Assembly (NCBI RefSeq): GCF_000165425.1
Contig: NW_001798978.1
Coordinates: forward strand, 434,001 to 498,000
Direction: 5' to 3'
Length of the DNA stretch: 64,000 bases
Source: Paramecium tetraurelia
Lineage: Eukaryota; Ciliophora; Oligohymenophorea; Peniculida; Parameciidae
Made by a program: the position numbers and the translations under genes. Of this stretch, positions 1 through 11,315 are shown in pieces. The first letter of the stretch is position 1. Every line of letters begins with the position of its first letter. A model generated the notes under the pieces. It did no database searches. It saw only the letters and a list, made by a program, of their open reading frames with translations, and was not told the origin of the DNA.

Positions 1-334
1 ATTTAATCCAAGTGTTTTTGTTAAATGAATAGAGATCTCCAAATCTAGTTTTAGTTTAGCCTCCTCCACCTTGAACATATATGGTTCCGTTATTTATAAA
101 CATGATATGGTTTGATCTTGGCTCTGGCACTTAACCAATTTGTAGTATGGTTTGCCATAAGTTATTGTCGAAATCATAAGAATAAAAATCATTTAGATAA
201 TTGCCATCTTGATTATAATTCTACTTTATACCGAAACCACCAAAAATATATAGTTTTTCATCTAAGGCAATGCTTGAGTGTCCCCATCGACCTCCAGGAC
301 CTTCGTTTTAACTATTTATAGTAATCCAACTCAT
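1..334 (-). CDS. Kelch-repeat protein (5' end only, runs off the window)
   Basis: The reverse strand reads from an ATG at 334 to the left edge with no TGA. The first residues (MSWITINSQNEGPGG) lead into a kelch blade with the hallmarks RWGHSS, LYIFGGFG and a following YSYDFDNNLW. A second blade starts at RSNHIMFINNGTIYVQGGGG. Kelch blades build beta-propellers that bind protein partners, so this is likely an adaptor or scaffold. One TAG and one TAA occur in frame where Gln fits. The 3' part lies outside the window, so the number of blades and any extra domain are unknown. The call rests on motif recognition, not on a search. Confidence 0.75.
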
Positions 335-423
335 ATTGATGAAAAAGATAAAGTTTATATTATCGTTAGAAATTATAAATTAATCTTCTGATTGGCAATA
401 ATTAATAAATATATTTTATTAAA

Positions 424-1354
424 ATGGATTATAAAACCATAAATTACGAACAAGGGAAGATTGAATATGGAAGTGAGGAAATATATGTTTCCATCATTTC
501 CAAATTTATCAACATGACCTTTGAAAAATAACTGCAAGAATTGTACTTAGCCGTATAATTGCTTGATTAAAAAAGGGTTGAGAGGGCTTGCTTTGTCCTC
601 AAGGGAAGTGTAGGGTAAATCGCTATTAATTAAGGCAGGAAGATAGATCCTTGCATTTGATTATCTGTAAAAAACAAATGCATTATATGATATCGCCAAG
701 AAACAACAGCCTCATACTGACAGAGATATAATTGATTTATATCACAGATATTTTGACTTGATTGATGCCAGCATTCAATTGGCAGGAGAATTGTCCACGG
801 CTGCTAAGTAATTGATAAATATTGAGGAAATTAAATCATATAGTAAATCTGTTTACAATCGATAGGGGATACCATTTGGCCAAAGTATATTGAATTTATG
901 TAGAGATATATATAGGAATACAGTAAGCCAAGTGATAATTAATAACGATGTCAATAATGCAAGGAATGTGTCATATTTTGAACAATGTATTATAAGTTAT
1001 TTAAAAATTGATCTAATCTTATATCTCATTTCTTAAGATCATAAATTGAGTTTAGATTTTTGGAAATTCCTATATATGTATAATAAATGCCGAATCCAAT
1101 AAAATAATATTATTATTGATTCAAGATTTTACGATTATTAATGCTAAGGAAAAGGGTTGTTCATTGTAGTGCTGACTATGATTACACTCAGAATAGTAAA
1201 AAATGGCCTGATATTCACGAATATTACTTTAGAAAATCGAATTAGTCCCTTGTCAACCTAGATTATAATTATACTAATAAGAATGTAGAATATACAATCA
1301 TAAAATAAGGAAGATGACTTTTATTTTTTCCAAAATACAAACCAACCAAAGTGA
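424..1354 (+). CDS. Hypothetical protein with an HPt-like helix motif; 3' end uncertain
   Basis: Removing a 25-nt intron (610-634) gives one frame from the ATG at 424 to a TGA at 1352-1354. Around residue 58 the protein has VERACFVLKGSAG, which resembles the phosphotransfer helix of HPt domains (AHxLKGSS), but the phosphorylated His position is Phe. The rest is helical with scattered Gln codons (TAA/TAG). The last 70 or so codons, from about 1141, overlap the decayed carbonic anhydrase in another frame and look unlike protein, so the true end may be near 1100-1140. The HPt relation is a weak motif resemblance, and a signalling role would be inference. Confidence 0.4.
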
Positions 1355-1949
1355 GAAATATAAAAAACTATACTTGTCATAATATAATATCAGCTAATGA
1401 TTAAGATAACTTCGGTCCTTTATACACAGTCAACTCTTGGTCTGATAGTGTTGCATATGGTGGGAAAATTATATTCTTTAGAAGTGAAGCTGAGCATAAG
1501 ATTAATGGAGTCTAATATAATTTAGAAGTGTAAATCCAAAATACTATGATCTTTGCAACAATTTAAAATATTTCAACTGTTTCTGTATTTTATATTCAAG
1601 ATGACGCTGCACAAAATCATCGATTCTTATAATCAGTATTATTCTGTAGTAATTATTTAAGGTGATCGATAATTATTGAAAGGATTAGTTCACCTGTGAT
1701 TTAGTCCAAGTGATTACTTCAGCATTTTCTACCTAGCCATATTATATGGAGGCTCTTTCACATTCATGGTACATTTTTGAGAAGCCATTCAAGGCTCCGA
1801 GTTCTTAACTTTAAATCATCCACAATCTATATCGAAATACTGACATTTTACCAATGGAAACTCTAGATAAAGTAGTTTAAGATAGAAAAACTTCAGCAAA
1901 GAAAGTCAAAGTATATGATCCTTATTCTAACTTACAGGATGAGAAATGA
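1141..1949 (+). pseudogene. Decayed alpha-carbonic anhydrase-like gene without zinc ligands
   Basis: Three segments match the alpha-carbonic anhydrase fold in order: an N-terminal KWPDIHEYY...NQSLVNLDYN, a central FFRSEAEHKINGVQYNLEVQ, and a C-terminal YYMEALSHSWYIFEKPFKAP. In active enzymes the centre reads QFHFHxxSEH...ELH; here the three zinc-binding His positions are Phe, Arg and Gln. The frame is also broken. A TGA stands at 1315-1317. A second break is near 1663-1677: removing a possible 26-nt intron (1636-1661) restores the frame but leaves another TGA at 1675-1677. The family hydrates CO2, but this copy could not. Its start overlaps the upstream reading frame. Confidence 0.65.
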
Positions 1950-2588
1950 AATTAAATTATGTATTTTAAATTAGTTCAAATTTCTCTTTTATGCATATTT
2001 TTGATAATTTGGTAATCCTCTAAAAATCACAGTATAATACATTTATAGTATACATTAAATTATGAGATCAATTTTTAATCTTATTTATAAGTTATCTTCA
2101 TTTACAACTTATCAATTTCAATTCTAATTCTAATTACTTAGTATTATGATTATTATTCTCTTCATATTTAATGATTATTCGTCTAACTATCGTAAATAAG
2201 TGATAAATTCATCAATTTTGCCATAATATTTTCTTTAATTTTCCATCAAATTAGACTATGTTATTTAGTATATTTTAATTTAAAATATTAGCAGTGGAAT
2301 ATTAATCTTGATTTACTTTAATCAAAACCATTCTTTCAGTATTAAGAAATCAATTGAACTTGATATCTTAAGTACTGTAACATAAATTGAGATATTAATT
2401 ATTCTAAAATTACAGCCTCTTCTAATATTCTTCTTAAATAAATCAGGTTGAATATGAGAGTAATAGTTAGTCCTCTATTAAGTCAATAAGATCGTTGGTG
2501 TAAATGAAATAGAGATTCCTTTACGATTATTAAATCGTCCAATATAAATATTCAAAACACATCTTTATTAAAATCAAATATATAAATA
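1950..2588. other. Intergenic, no gene seen
   Basis: This AT-rich stretch lies between the carbonic anhydrase relic and the B56 gene. All six frames are broken by TGA or lack protein-like composition. It presumably holds the B56 promoter, but I recognise no specific element. Confidence 0.4.
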
Positions 2589-4164
2589 ATGTCAAGGACT
2601 TCTAGTTCAAAATCAACTGCAACAGGGAGAACATAAGCATAGGCTCCCACTAACACTCAACAAACAAGAGTAATAATACTTAATATTACTAGGCTCCTCC
2701 ATAAATGATTCAAAATATGGCCAGAGTAACAGATCCTAAACATGTGCCTAAGGAAATTAGAGACTAATTCTTAAAGAAAATTCATTTTTGCTCATAGCCT
2801 TATGATTTTAATGATGACACCAAAAATGTTAAAGAAAAATAGGAACGTTCATAATACTTATAGGAATTATTTGATTTACTTAAGGAACCTAATTTTGTGG
2901 CTAATTTGGTTGTCCCTCATTTAGATTTGATTATAGAAATGATTGAAAAGAATATTTTTAGACCTTTACCAATTTTAAAGAAAACAGCAACTAATGGAGA
3001 AATTGGTATGGAAGATGATGATGTAAATTATTCCCGTTATAAAAATAGCAACTCATTGACCCAGCCTGGACTCATTTACAGCCTGTTTATGAGTATTTCT
3101 TGCAATTAATTGTTAATGAACAACCTGATGTAAAATCACTTAAAGTATTTCTTTTATAAATTTTTTAGATTTTCATTACACATTCCTTTATTTAAGAATT
3201 CCTTGAATTATTTGATTCAGAAGAACCTCGAGAAAGGGAATACTTGAAGAATATTTTGCATAGACTCTATGCAAAATTAGTACCAAGAAGAAAAATGATT
3301 AGAAAGGCAATAAATGATTGCTTCTACACTTTGATCCATGAAACCTACAAATTTAACGGTGCCGCAGAACTCTTAGATATCTTGGCAAGCATCATCAGTG
3401 GATTTGCAGTTCCTTTAAGAGAAGAACATATAATATTCTTCAAGACTGTCATCATTCCTCTACATAAGGTTTAAACCTGCCAGTTCTATCATGAACAATT
3501 ATTAAGATGCTCAATGCTCTTTTTATCCAAAGACCCAACCTTAGCAACATTCTTAGTAGAAGGTCTGCTTAGGTATTGGCCATTTGCTAATTCAGCCAAA
3601 GAAGTGATGTTTCTCAATGAACTTTTAGAAGTATTGGAGGTCTGTGAAATTTCCAAATTGGAGCCTTTGATCCCTAAACTATTTAAAAGGTTAATTAAAT
3701 GTATTGCTGGACCACACTTGTAAGTGGCTGACAGAGCCATGTGCTTCTTTGAAAATGATTACTTCCTCACCATTCTAAAGAGTTATAAGCCATTCACATT
3801 CCCCCTATTAGTTCCAGTCATTGCTCAAATAGCTGACACTCATTGGCATAAGGTATTACAAGAATCTTTGAATGCTTTAAAAACAATTCTAAAGGAAATT
3901 GATTACCAAGCATTTGATAAGGCTTTGAATAACAAGGATCCAAAATATTTGTATATAATCTAAGATGCCAAGAATCAAAAGAAAGACAGGTTAAAAATAG
4001 ATGAGAAAGTATTAATATCGTATTCATATAATTAGTGGAAAAACCTAACCAAATAAGCATTACAAAAGAATCCAAACCTCAAAGAGCCAGTTGTTCCATA
4101 CTCAGATACCCACATTGTTGGAGAGCATAATGGTCTAAATAATGGAAATATCACCATATTATGA
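2589..4164 (+). CDS. Protein phosphatase 2A regulatory subunit B56 (B')
   Basis: Two introns (2670-2692, 23 nt; 3023-3048, 26 nt) are removed to give a 508-residue protein. The B56 HEAT-like core is clear: residues resembling [17 protein letters not shown], then [48 protein letters not shown] and related blocks in the expected order. B56 proteins bind the PP2A scaffold and catalytic subunits and choose LxxIxE-bearing substrates, with roles in mitosis and signalling. The N terminus is short, Ser/Thr/Gln-rich and unstructured, and the C-terminal extension after the core is brief. Gln is often TAA or TAG. It converges on the DUF2804 gene. Confidence 0.93.
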
Positions 4165-4582
4165 TCCAAATAATAATATTAAATCAATTATTATTTAACC
4201 CACCTAGTTCTAGATAACATATATTTCAATTAAGTCTAATTATAAAATTTACTGCTTTGCTATTAATATTTAAGTCTCATTAATAATATGAGGACTCAAA
4301 TATTATTCAAACTGTTACTCTAAGCAAAGTTTATAATTTCGCATATAAATAATAAATATATATTATTTTACATATGAAGAACTTATAAGTATTTTTTTAT
4401 TCATCATAAAATTACTTTGATTTAGAATTCTATAATATAATACCCTCTTTAACAATATTTTGATTATAACACTCAAAAAAATGATCAAAATAAGAAGAAT
4501 AAAACAGAATTTATGTTGATTAACAAAATAAATTATAGATTAAGCTCTTTCGTGATGATTTTAATATTTTTATATGATATTA
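4165..4582. other. Convergent 3' intergenic region, nothing recognised
   Basis: These 418 nt separate the tail-to-tail B56 (+) and DUF2804 (-) genes. The stretch is AT-rich with several TGA stops in every frame. It should contain both polyadenylation regions, but I see no defined signal. Confidence 0.4.
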
Positions 4583-5686
4583 TCACCATTTTGCTCTATT
4601 GAGTTCAACAAGACCAACAATATCTGAAAATTCAATATCCTTAAACTTTCCATTGAATACTCCTATCAACTATCTAAATTTAACGTCTATTAATAATAAA
4701 TCTTCAGTGAAAAGATGGGTTGTTTTTGGAACGAATTCTAAATAGAAATCTTTTCCTCTGACAGTTATGATTTTTTCAAGATTATTCAAATCAAAACTAT
4801 ACTCTAGATCACTAAGAACATACAATTGGTTATCGATGAATATACCCTCATCTGAAGTTTCCTTACCCTTAACATTGTCTCCAGCAGCTCCCAAATTAAA
4901 TCCGATTCTATGATCCTATGAGAATCCCATACCTGAGACCCATAACCAGAATGTTGCGTAATTGAAGATTCCTCTTCCGTAATCCATACCAGCATTTGCC
5001 TTTGTAAATTTGTGGGTTTATTAATTATATTTAATTTAACCATATGAATGCCATCCATAGGCTTTTCTACTGTAGAAAAACTTATCTCCTTCTTCAGTAA
5101 ATGGTTTCAAAATGAATAGATCATCTTGTTAATGCGATTCCATAACGAAGGAGGCTTCAAATCCATCAAAATTGATTTAAATTCCTCTCATTTCAACACC
5201 ATTATGTAACCATCCTTTGTATTCGACATTGATGGCATCAGATTTAAATGTTCTTGTTAAATTACCTTTGAGAGTGCAATCATCTTCTAAAGTGAATTGT
5301 TTAGATTAGAATGGATAGACCACTTTATCCTTATGGATGAAGTAGTTATCTTTCACCGAATAAAATGTAAATTAGATGCTTTGAACGTATCCTAAATCCA
5401 CAAAGGCTACGGCTATATAAACTTAGGATGTTGTCAAATGGAAATAATCCCATTGCTTGAATCGAAATAGTCGATTTAGTAAAGATATTTAGGAAGAATC
5501 AAATTTCCTAATGTCTCTCCTTGCAAACCCGTTTACAACTAATTTACCATCCTTCAACACATCGCCAGGTGTTGTGACTTCTGGGGCGAACTGAAGTCTT
5601 TGAACTTACTCGTTAATCTAAATTTATCTCAAGTATCCAATAAATGAGGCAATAATTGTTAAAACAAGAAAAATTTTCCTTTTCAT
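4583..5686 (-). CDS. DUF2804-family membrane-anchored protein
   Basis: A single-exon frame of 367 codons runs from the ATG at 5686 to the TGA at 4583. The N terminus has a basic MKRK followed by a hydrophobic stretch (IFLVLTIIASFIGYL), a likely signal anchor. The body matches the DUF2804 pattern: RFKQWDYFHL near residue 85, a GMDYGRGIFNYATFWLWVSG core around 260, and GFNLGAA just after. The biochemical role of this family is not established, although the fold resembles lipocalin-like beta barrels. Family assignment is from recalled motif spacing; cell location is inferred from the anchor. Confidence 0.7.
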
Positions 5687-5872
5687 TAAATAATTTAATA
5701 ATTAATTAATAACCCTTAAAAGTATTTCAATTTAAGATATATGAGGGATAGTTTTATCTGAAATTGTTTCGTTGGTTTTTCGTCACTTTCTCAGGAGAGA
5801 GAGCAGTTATATTGCTTTGCTTCCAAATACATAAAATAATAAATAAATATTTAATTATTATCCGTTAGATAA

Positions 5873-7186
5873 ATGTCATAGACTGATAAAGAATTGAAAA
5901 GGATTGAAGAGTTGGAGGAATAAGTAAATTAGGCCTTAAAGAGAAGTAGATAACTTGATGACAGTTCAAAATTTGATGAAAACTTTTTTAAATAAGAACT
6001 TAAAGAAATGCAGGAGAGATGCCAGCAAAATTAATAAACCATGATGAGATTAGAATAAAAGTATTTAAAAACAGGGTATGAACTTAAAAATTCTGATGTG
6101 ATTCGAGAGAACAATCTAGATAAAAGCTCTGTTAAGTAAAAGAGTTTATTGGAATAAAAAAACTAATAAATCTAAGAACTATAAAAAAAGCTATTCGATA
6201 CTGAAAGGTAATACAGCCAATAATTATCTGAAATGAATCGAAGAAATCAACAACTGGAATATTAAAATTAATAATTGTAGGAAGATCTTTAGAATCTTCA
6301 AAATCAACAAGAAAACATTCCTGATGTCATTGAATTGCATAGAGCACTCGAAGAATTACAGAAACAATACCTGGATCTCTAAAACAAATTACAAGAAACC
6401 ATGAGAAATGATTAATAGGATTATCAATAAATAAAATAAGAATATGAAGAATATTAATTATTAACTTAAAACATCATTAATCAGGAAGAAGAATATCAAA
6501 GAAGGATCTGCGAATTGGAAGAAGAATTATAATAAAGTTCAACTTTCTAATAAGAGTTCATGAGTAGATTGAAATCAAATGAAGAACTATATCAACAACG
6601 ATATAGAGATTTAAAATAAAAGTACTAGTAATAATTAGACGATCAAAGAAAGATATTAGATTAATAGATTGATGAATTAAGAGAGTAAAATAATTACCTT
6701 TTCGGACAGCTCTCTAATGCAGAATGCAAGATGCAATAGTTTGAATTTGAAATTCAAAGGAAACAGAATCTTTAGACTTCTGTTTATCAAGAAAATAGTG
6801 TTGATTTATAGGTGTCACGTAGTAAATCTTTTTCTGCTTGTCAAGGACTTCAAAATATTAAGACTCTATAGGAATGTGAAATTAATACAAAATTAAAACC
6901 TTAGCATTACGTTGGATGTTATAGTAAAGTGAAACAATCTAGTACTCAATAATCGCAAACAATTTCAAATAAACCAGATTAAAGGAATGATGTAAAATAA
7001 TATGATTCAAGACCTGTTAAATAAATCAACATTTCAATTGAAAAAGAAAATATCCAAGCTGATACGCTATCCTCTTATAATAATAAGATCAGGTCATAAT
7101 CTAAGGAATAGCCAGTTACTTATAAACAAGTTGCTGAATAAAGGTAAGCCATTCTCTATTCGAAAATTCCAAAGCCAAGAAGATGA
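5873..7186 (+). CDS. Gln-rich coiled-coil protein
   Basis: One uninterrupted frame of 437 codons begins at the ATG at 5873. Residues 1 to about 310 show almost continuous heptad-like coiled coil rich in Glu, Gln, Leu and Lys (for example EELEEQVNQALKRSRQLDD and IDELREQNNYLFGQL). The last 120 residues are low-complexity and Ser/Gln/Lys-rich. No catalytic motif is visible. Many ciliate proteins of this sort are basal-body, axonemal or cortical cytoskeleton components, but nothing here is specific enough to choose. Gln is coded mainly by TAA and TAG, so under the standard code the gene would vanish. Confidence 0.8.
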
Positions 7187-7795
7187 TTATGATCATTATA
7201 AATTCTTACCTTATATTAATTTACCCTATTTTTATCTATTTTTTTAATATTAAGATAAACCTAATAAGATTATCATATTTTTTAATTTCTTAGATTCTCG
7301 AAAAAACAATTCAATTATGTATATGGTTTACGCTGTTTATTTACTAACTGATCATAAGTACTTATGAAATATACTATTTATTTCAATTCTTTGAATATGC
7401 TTACTGATCAAAAGAAATATCATTCAAAAATTTCGAAACTCTGCAATTTCATTTGATAAATAAGGTAATAATAATTATAATTCCTATTCTATCAAATTAA
7501 TAGTAGTTTATCTACCTGTTGAAATTCACCACTTTATTTTTAATAAATCCTTTGAGATTCTAACGCATCAAATGATATGTCCTTAAATTCTATAAACAAT
7601 GAAATTCAGAAGGAATTCGTCGCATCAATAATGAGCGGAAAGAAAACCAATTCTTTATAATTTCTGAAAATGATGTTAGAGATTTCAGTGTAAGGCTAGG
7701 ATTTATGATATATATTTTGAGGGGTATTATAAGAAGTGCTTCAGGCATATTAACGACATCTAACTATAATGATTATTATTAATAATATTTTATCC
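7187..7795. other. Intergenic with a possible decayed exon
   Basis: Most of this stretch is AT-rich without a gene. From 7577 an ATG opens a protein-like frame (MSLNSINNEIQKEFVASIM...) that hits TGA at 7706 and again at 7718. After that the same frame is coding-like into the next gene. No intron of normal length that keeps the frame removes both stops, so I start the next gene at 7796 and leave this as a possible lost 5' exon. Confidence 0.35.
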
Positions 7796-8730
7796 ATGTT
7801 TAAGGCCAGAAAATTAGGTCCCTAAGCTTATATGGATTTTATTAAAGATGAGATACCCACAGAGAGTACGACAATTACAAAAAAGGATCAAACTTATTGG
7901 AATAACAAGTATATTTTTGATGGAATGCAAAAGAAATCAGTTCTTTTCCAAAATTGCTTTTTCTCAATAGAAACCTAATGAGTAACCAAACATTGAATAA
8001 TTCCAAAAGTTTAAATATGAATCATAATTGAGATTAAAGCGAAATGAATTTAGAAGAACTATTTTAGAAATTAAAAGCAAATAGAAGTCATGTGAGACAA
8101 GTAAGTATGCAGTAACAGATGAGGATTTGACTTTGCCTCTATACTAAAGATCTCCTACACATTTGGTAATTATGAAAGCCATAATAGGAAAATTCAATTG
8201 ATAATCAATGGAATCATCTGGAACTGCTCGACTAGAAACATTTAAAATAGGTCTACGGACCCAAAACCTTTAATAGGCAGAAGAAAGCAATTAGCTAAAT
8301 CGATAATAACTTCTAAGCCGACATCGAACTTTAGCAGATGAAATTTAAAGCATAAGTAGATTTTAGAAATAAATTGTTAAAACATAAATCTTTGCAATCC
8401 TCTAAGGGGAATGTTTAAGGTCAAGAGATTAGTTTCTTACGATAGACGAGGCCAGAATATAAAGGAATGCTATTATTGAATATGACAGCTCTTGAATAAT
8501 ATCATTGCCCGACTTTATATTAGCACGTGAAGAAGTATGATTGTTCAACGAGTATGTAAACAAGATAAAAGTAGTAATCCGCAAAAAATGTCAGATCAAA
8601 AAGCATTAATTCATAATAAACTGAAATGGATGAACAATCTTGTAATTAGAAAGCTTATGACGAAATGAACGAATCATTGTAAAGATTTGAAATAACATTA
8701 AAAGAGAGGTGTTAGTATTTGCAAAAATGA
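7796..8730 (+). CDS. Hypothetical basic protein
   Basis: Starting at the ATG at 7796 and removing introns of 31 nt and 22 nt gives 293 residues ending at TGA 8728-8730. The protein is rich in Lys, Gln and Ser with short predicted helices (for example LKRNEFRRTILEIKSK and MKFKAQVDFRNKLLKHKS) and has no membrane segment. I recognise no domain. The ATG at 7769 would add nine residues in the same frame. Coding looks real because both splices restore the frame and TAA/TAG replace Gln throughout. Function unknown. Confidence 0.6.
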
Positions 8731-9148
8731 TGTATTTTTCTTAAATTTTTATATTATTTTTGAAGTAATTAAATGATATTAGGACTATCACAAGTTTATT
8801 GAAATCTTATTAGATATCCTTTAATCCAGTATTTTTAATATAAATTATGATTAGAGATTGATTAGATTTTTACTATATTCATAATTTCTATTAATTCTAC
8901 AAAAATTACTGGGTTTTGATTAGAATCCTAATTTCAAGATCAACACAAAGTTAGGATTTTCTCTAATTTTTTAAAATAATTCTATTATGATAAGAGATTT
9001 CCATTTTTTTATAATAATATCTCATATAATAAATCTGGGAGGTGGTGAAAAGTCAAATTCTTAGGATAAAGCTATACCGCTTTTATTAATCTATTATTAA
9101 TATCTATATAGATAAACCCCTAAAATTTTGAATTAAATTATTAACTTG

Positions 9149-9265
9149 GTTAAGGAGAGTTTGGTGTAGTACACAAAAGTGCAACTCTAAAAGACTAGAA
9201 CAATATTTGTAGGTCTCAAAGTTATGTCAAAAGTGAGGTATCAATAAATCTAAAGATTATAAGAA
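9149..9265 (+). pseudogene. Protein-kinase N-lobe relic
   Basis: A short stretch reads GQGEFGVVHKSATLKDQNN, a glycine-rich nucleotide loop. After a change of frame it reads FVGLKVMSKVRYQQ, matching the VAIK strand with the invariant Lys. Nothing recognisable as a catalytic loop, DFG or APE follows. The surrounding DNA (8731-9592) has no other coding signal. This looks like a remnant of a lost kinase gene, and it is too short to place in a kinase family. Confidence 0.5.
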
Positions 9266-9592
9266 AAGAGTGTTATTTAAGTAATAAATGTATTATCAAT
9301 ATTATTACTAAAACATAATTATAATTATGCCAAAAACATATGATTAATTTGTTAATTCAGAATAGTCTAAATTTTTTCAATAATTATGACTCAAATAATA
9401 GTTTATTTCAATCATATATGGGCATACCTTTAGAATCAATCTTATTTTACTACCATAACATAGATGAATCAAAATTAGAAATTATTAGAAAGAGTCTCAA
9501 ACATTATTAAATATAGACATAGATTCTTAATCACTTTATGTAGGATTTGAAATATACAAATTATGACTATTCTAAATATGCATATGTTAAAT

Positions 9593-9760
9593 TCATGTAT
9601 ATAAGTCATTTAGTCTGCCAATTACTTGTTTTAGAAATTCATTTTTTTTTTAAACACTTTGTTTTTTTTTGATGGAATAGTCAATTTTAGTTTATAACTC
9701 AACACATTCATTCTCAATTTTTCTGATTTTATCTTCTAATTTTCTAATATCATATTCCAT
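9593..9760 (-). CDS. Small coiled-coil ORF (55 residues)
   Basis: A short frame starts MEYDIRKLEDKIRKIEN and ends at TGA 9593-9595. It is a single amphipathic, charged helix with TAA-coded Gln and poly-Lys near a T-rich run on the opposite strand. It lies just downstream (in its own direction) of the Cys-rich surface protein gene. It could be a real microprotein, an exon of a larger transcript or a chance frame. No homologue is recognised. Confidence 0.3.
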
Positions 9761-9803
9761 TGAATTTATTTATTATTTTATTTTATATATATTCAAAATT
9801 TGA

Positions 9804-10724
9804 TCACAAAGAAATGACAAATAAAACAATTACAACAACTTTGATTAGATCACCATAACCAACGTATAAGCATGGAGTGCAAGATGATGTAGTTGTGTTC
9901 CATAAATAAGTAAGTCTACTAAAATAATTGCACTAGTATGGAAGTAATGATTCTGGGTCACTTTCAATGCAATCTCCACTTTTATTTTCTATACATTAAA
10001 CATATTATTTATTTGTCAAACTATAAAATGATACACAAATTTAACTGCCTGATTTATATTCCGACTCTTTATCTGCACAAGCTCTTTCTACACATAATTA
10101 GTCCTTCCATCTACAAAAGGTATTTGCCAAATCACAATTGTATTCAGTTGTTAAATCAGAGCATTATTCAAAATTAAAACCTCCGCATTTCTTAGTACCC
10201 GTATTCCATTTGCATATTGTAAGTTTATCCTTTAAAAAAGTGATATCGCAAATCTTTTGATCTCCAATTTCTGAACAATACTATTCCTATCTCCCTCTGT
10301 AATCAAATGAACATTAATTTTTAATTCTGTTACATCCAATATTTGAACATTCTACTTCAGCTATAAGTTCAGATGAGTATTTATAATCTTAACACCTTGT
10401 AAATTTTGTGCATTGTCCACCATCTGATTTATAGTACCAAGCACAAACTGGATTGATTGTAAATAGAGTTTCACTTATAAATGAGCATTCTTAGTTGCTT
10501 AAACTAGTACAACTAACATCAGATAGAAAATTCATTAAGTTTTAGCATTTCTCTTAATACCAAAAGCAGATAGATGATTAGTCAATCTCTCCCAATTTAA
10601 ATCTATTTTTCTACTATGTCATACAATCAAATTCTGTCATTAACTATTCACATGTGCATTACCATTAATCTAAACATAGTACTTACGAAAGCAATAAATA
10701 TATAAAGCTTGATAATTTTATCAT
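9804..10724 (-). CDS. Secreted or surface Cys-rich protein with C-terminal membrane segment
   Basis: A single exon of 306 residues. The N terminus MIKLSSFIYLLLSQVLC is a good signal peptide. The mature part has more than 25 Cys residues in short loops such as CxCxW, CSFISETLF...CAWYY and CRWKD, a pattern seen in ciliate surface-antigen-type and other extracellular modules. The last residues (IKVVVIVLFVISL) are hydrophobic and would act as a membrane anchor or a GPI-attachment signal. The protein is much shorter than classic Paramecium immobilisation antigens, so I do not call it one. Secretion and disulfide bonding are inferred from composition. Confidence 0.75.
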
Positions 10725-11315
10725 ATATTTATAAATGAATGTCGTTTGTAATTATAAATTTCTTAATTAAGTTCTGCCCTACAAAGAATATATTAAAAAT
10801 AAAAATGATATAATCATTAAAAGAAGAGAAGTATCCTTTTTTTTTGATTTTAATTTCCATAATCCATCCTACTCCATTCTAATTGGAATTTAGAGGATAC
10901 TTTTAAATATAATTTTATTGGTGAATTAATTGATAACAATAATTTCTTAAGCAAATCATAGACCTTATTAAAAACAAGAAATTAATTTAAGAATAACTTG
11001 AAATATAATTTATAAGTATTATTAACTCTATTTATCAAAAACTACAGCATAGGATTGCCTCTAAATCATGGGCATTTTATGTAATGACACATTTTGTGCT
11101 GGAATAACTCATTAAACAATTTAATTAAACTTTAAAATGTTAAAAAGTAGTACCTTATAATATAATAAATAATTTATCGGAATTTCAGTTTTTTTATTAT
11201 TTATATATAAATAATGGAATTTTTGCTTTAGTCTCTTGGACATTTAAGAAGAGCTTTTTTATAAGTGTTTGGATAAAAAATAATATAAAAAACTCTATCA
11301 AATTAGTTGTTATAA
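10725..11315. other. Intergenic, no gene seen
   Basis: This AT-rich region lies upstream of the Cys-rich gene (-) and downstream of the Myb gene (-). No frame has protein-like composition over more than about 25 codons. It presumably holds the Cys-rich gene's promoter. Confidence 0.4.
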
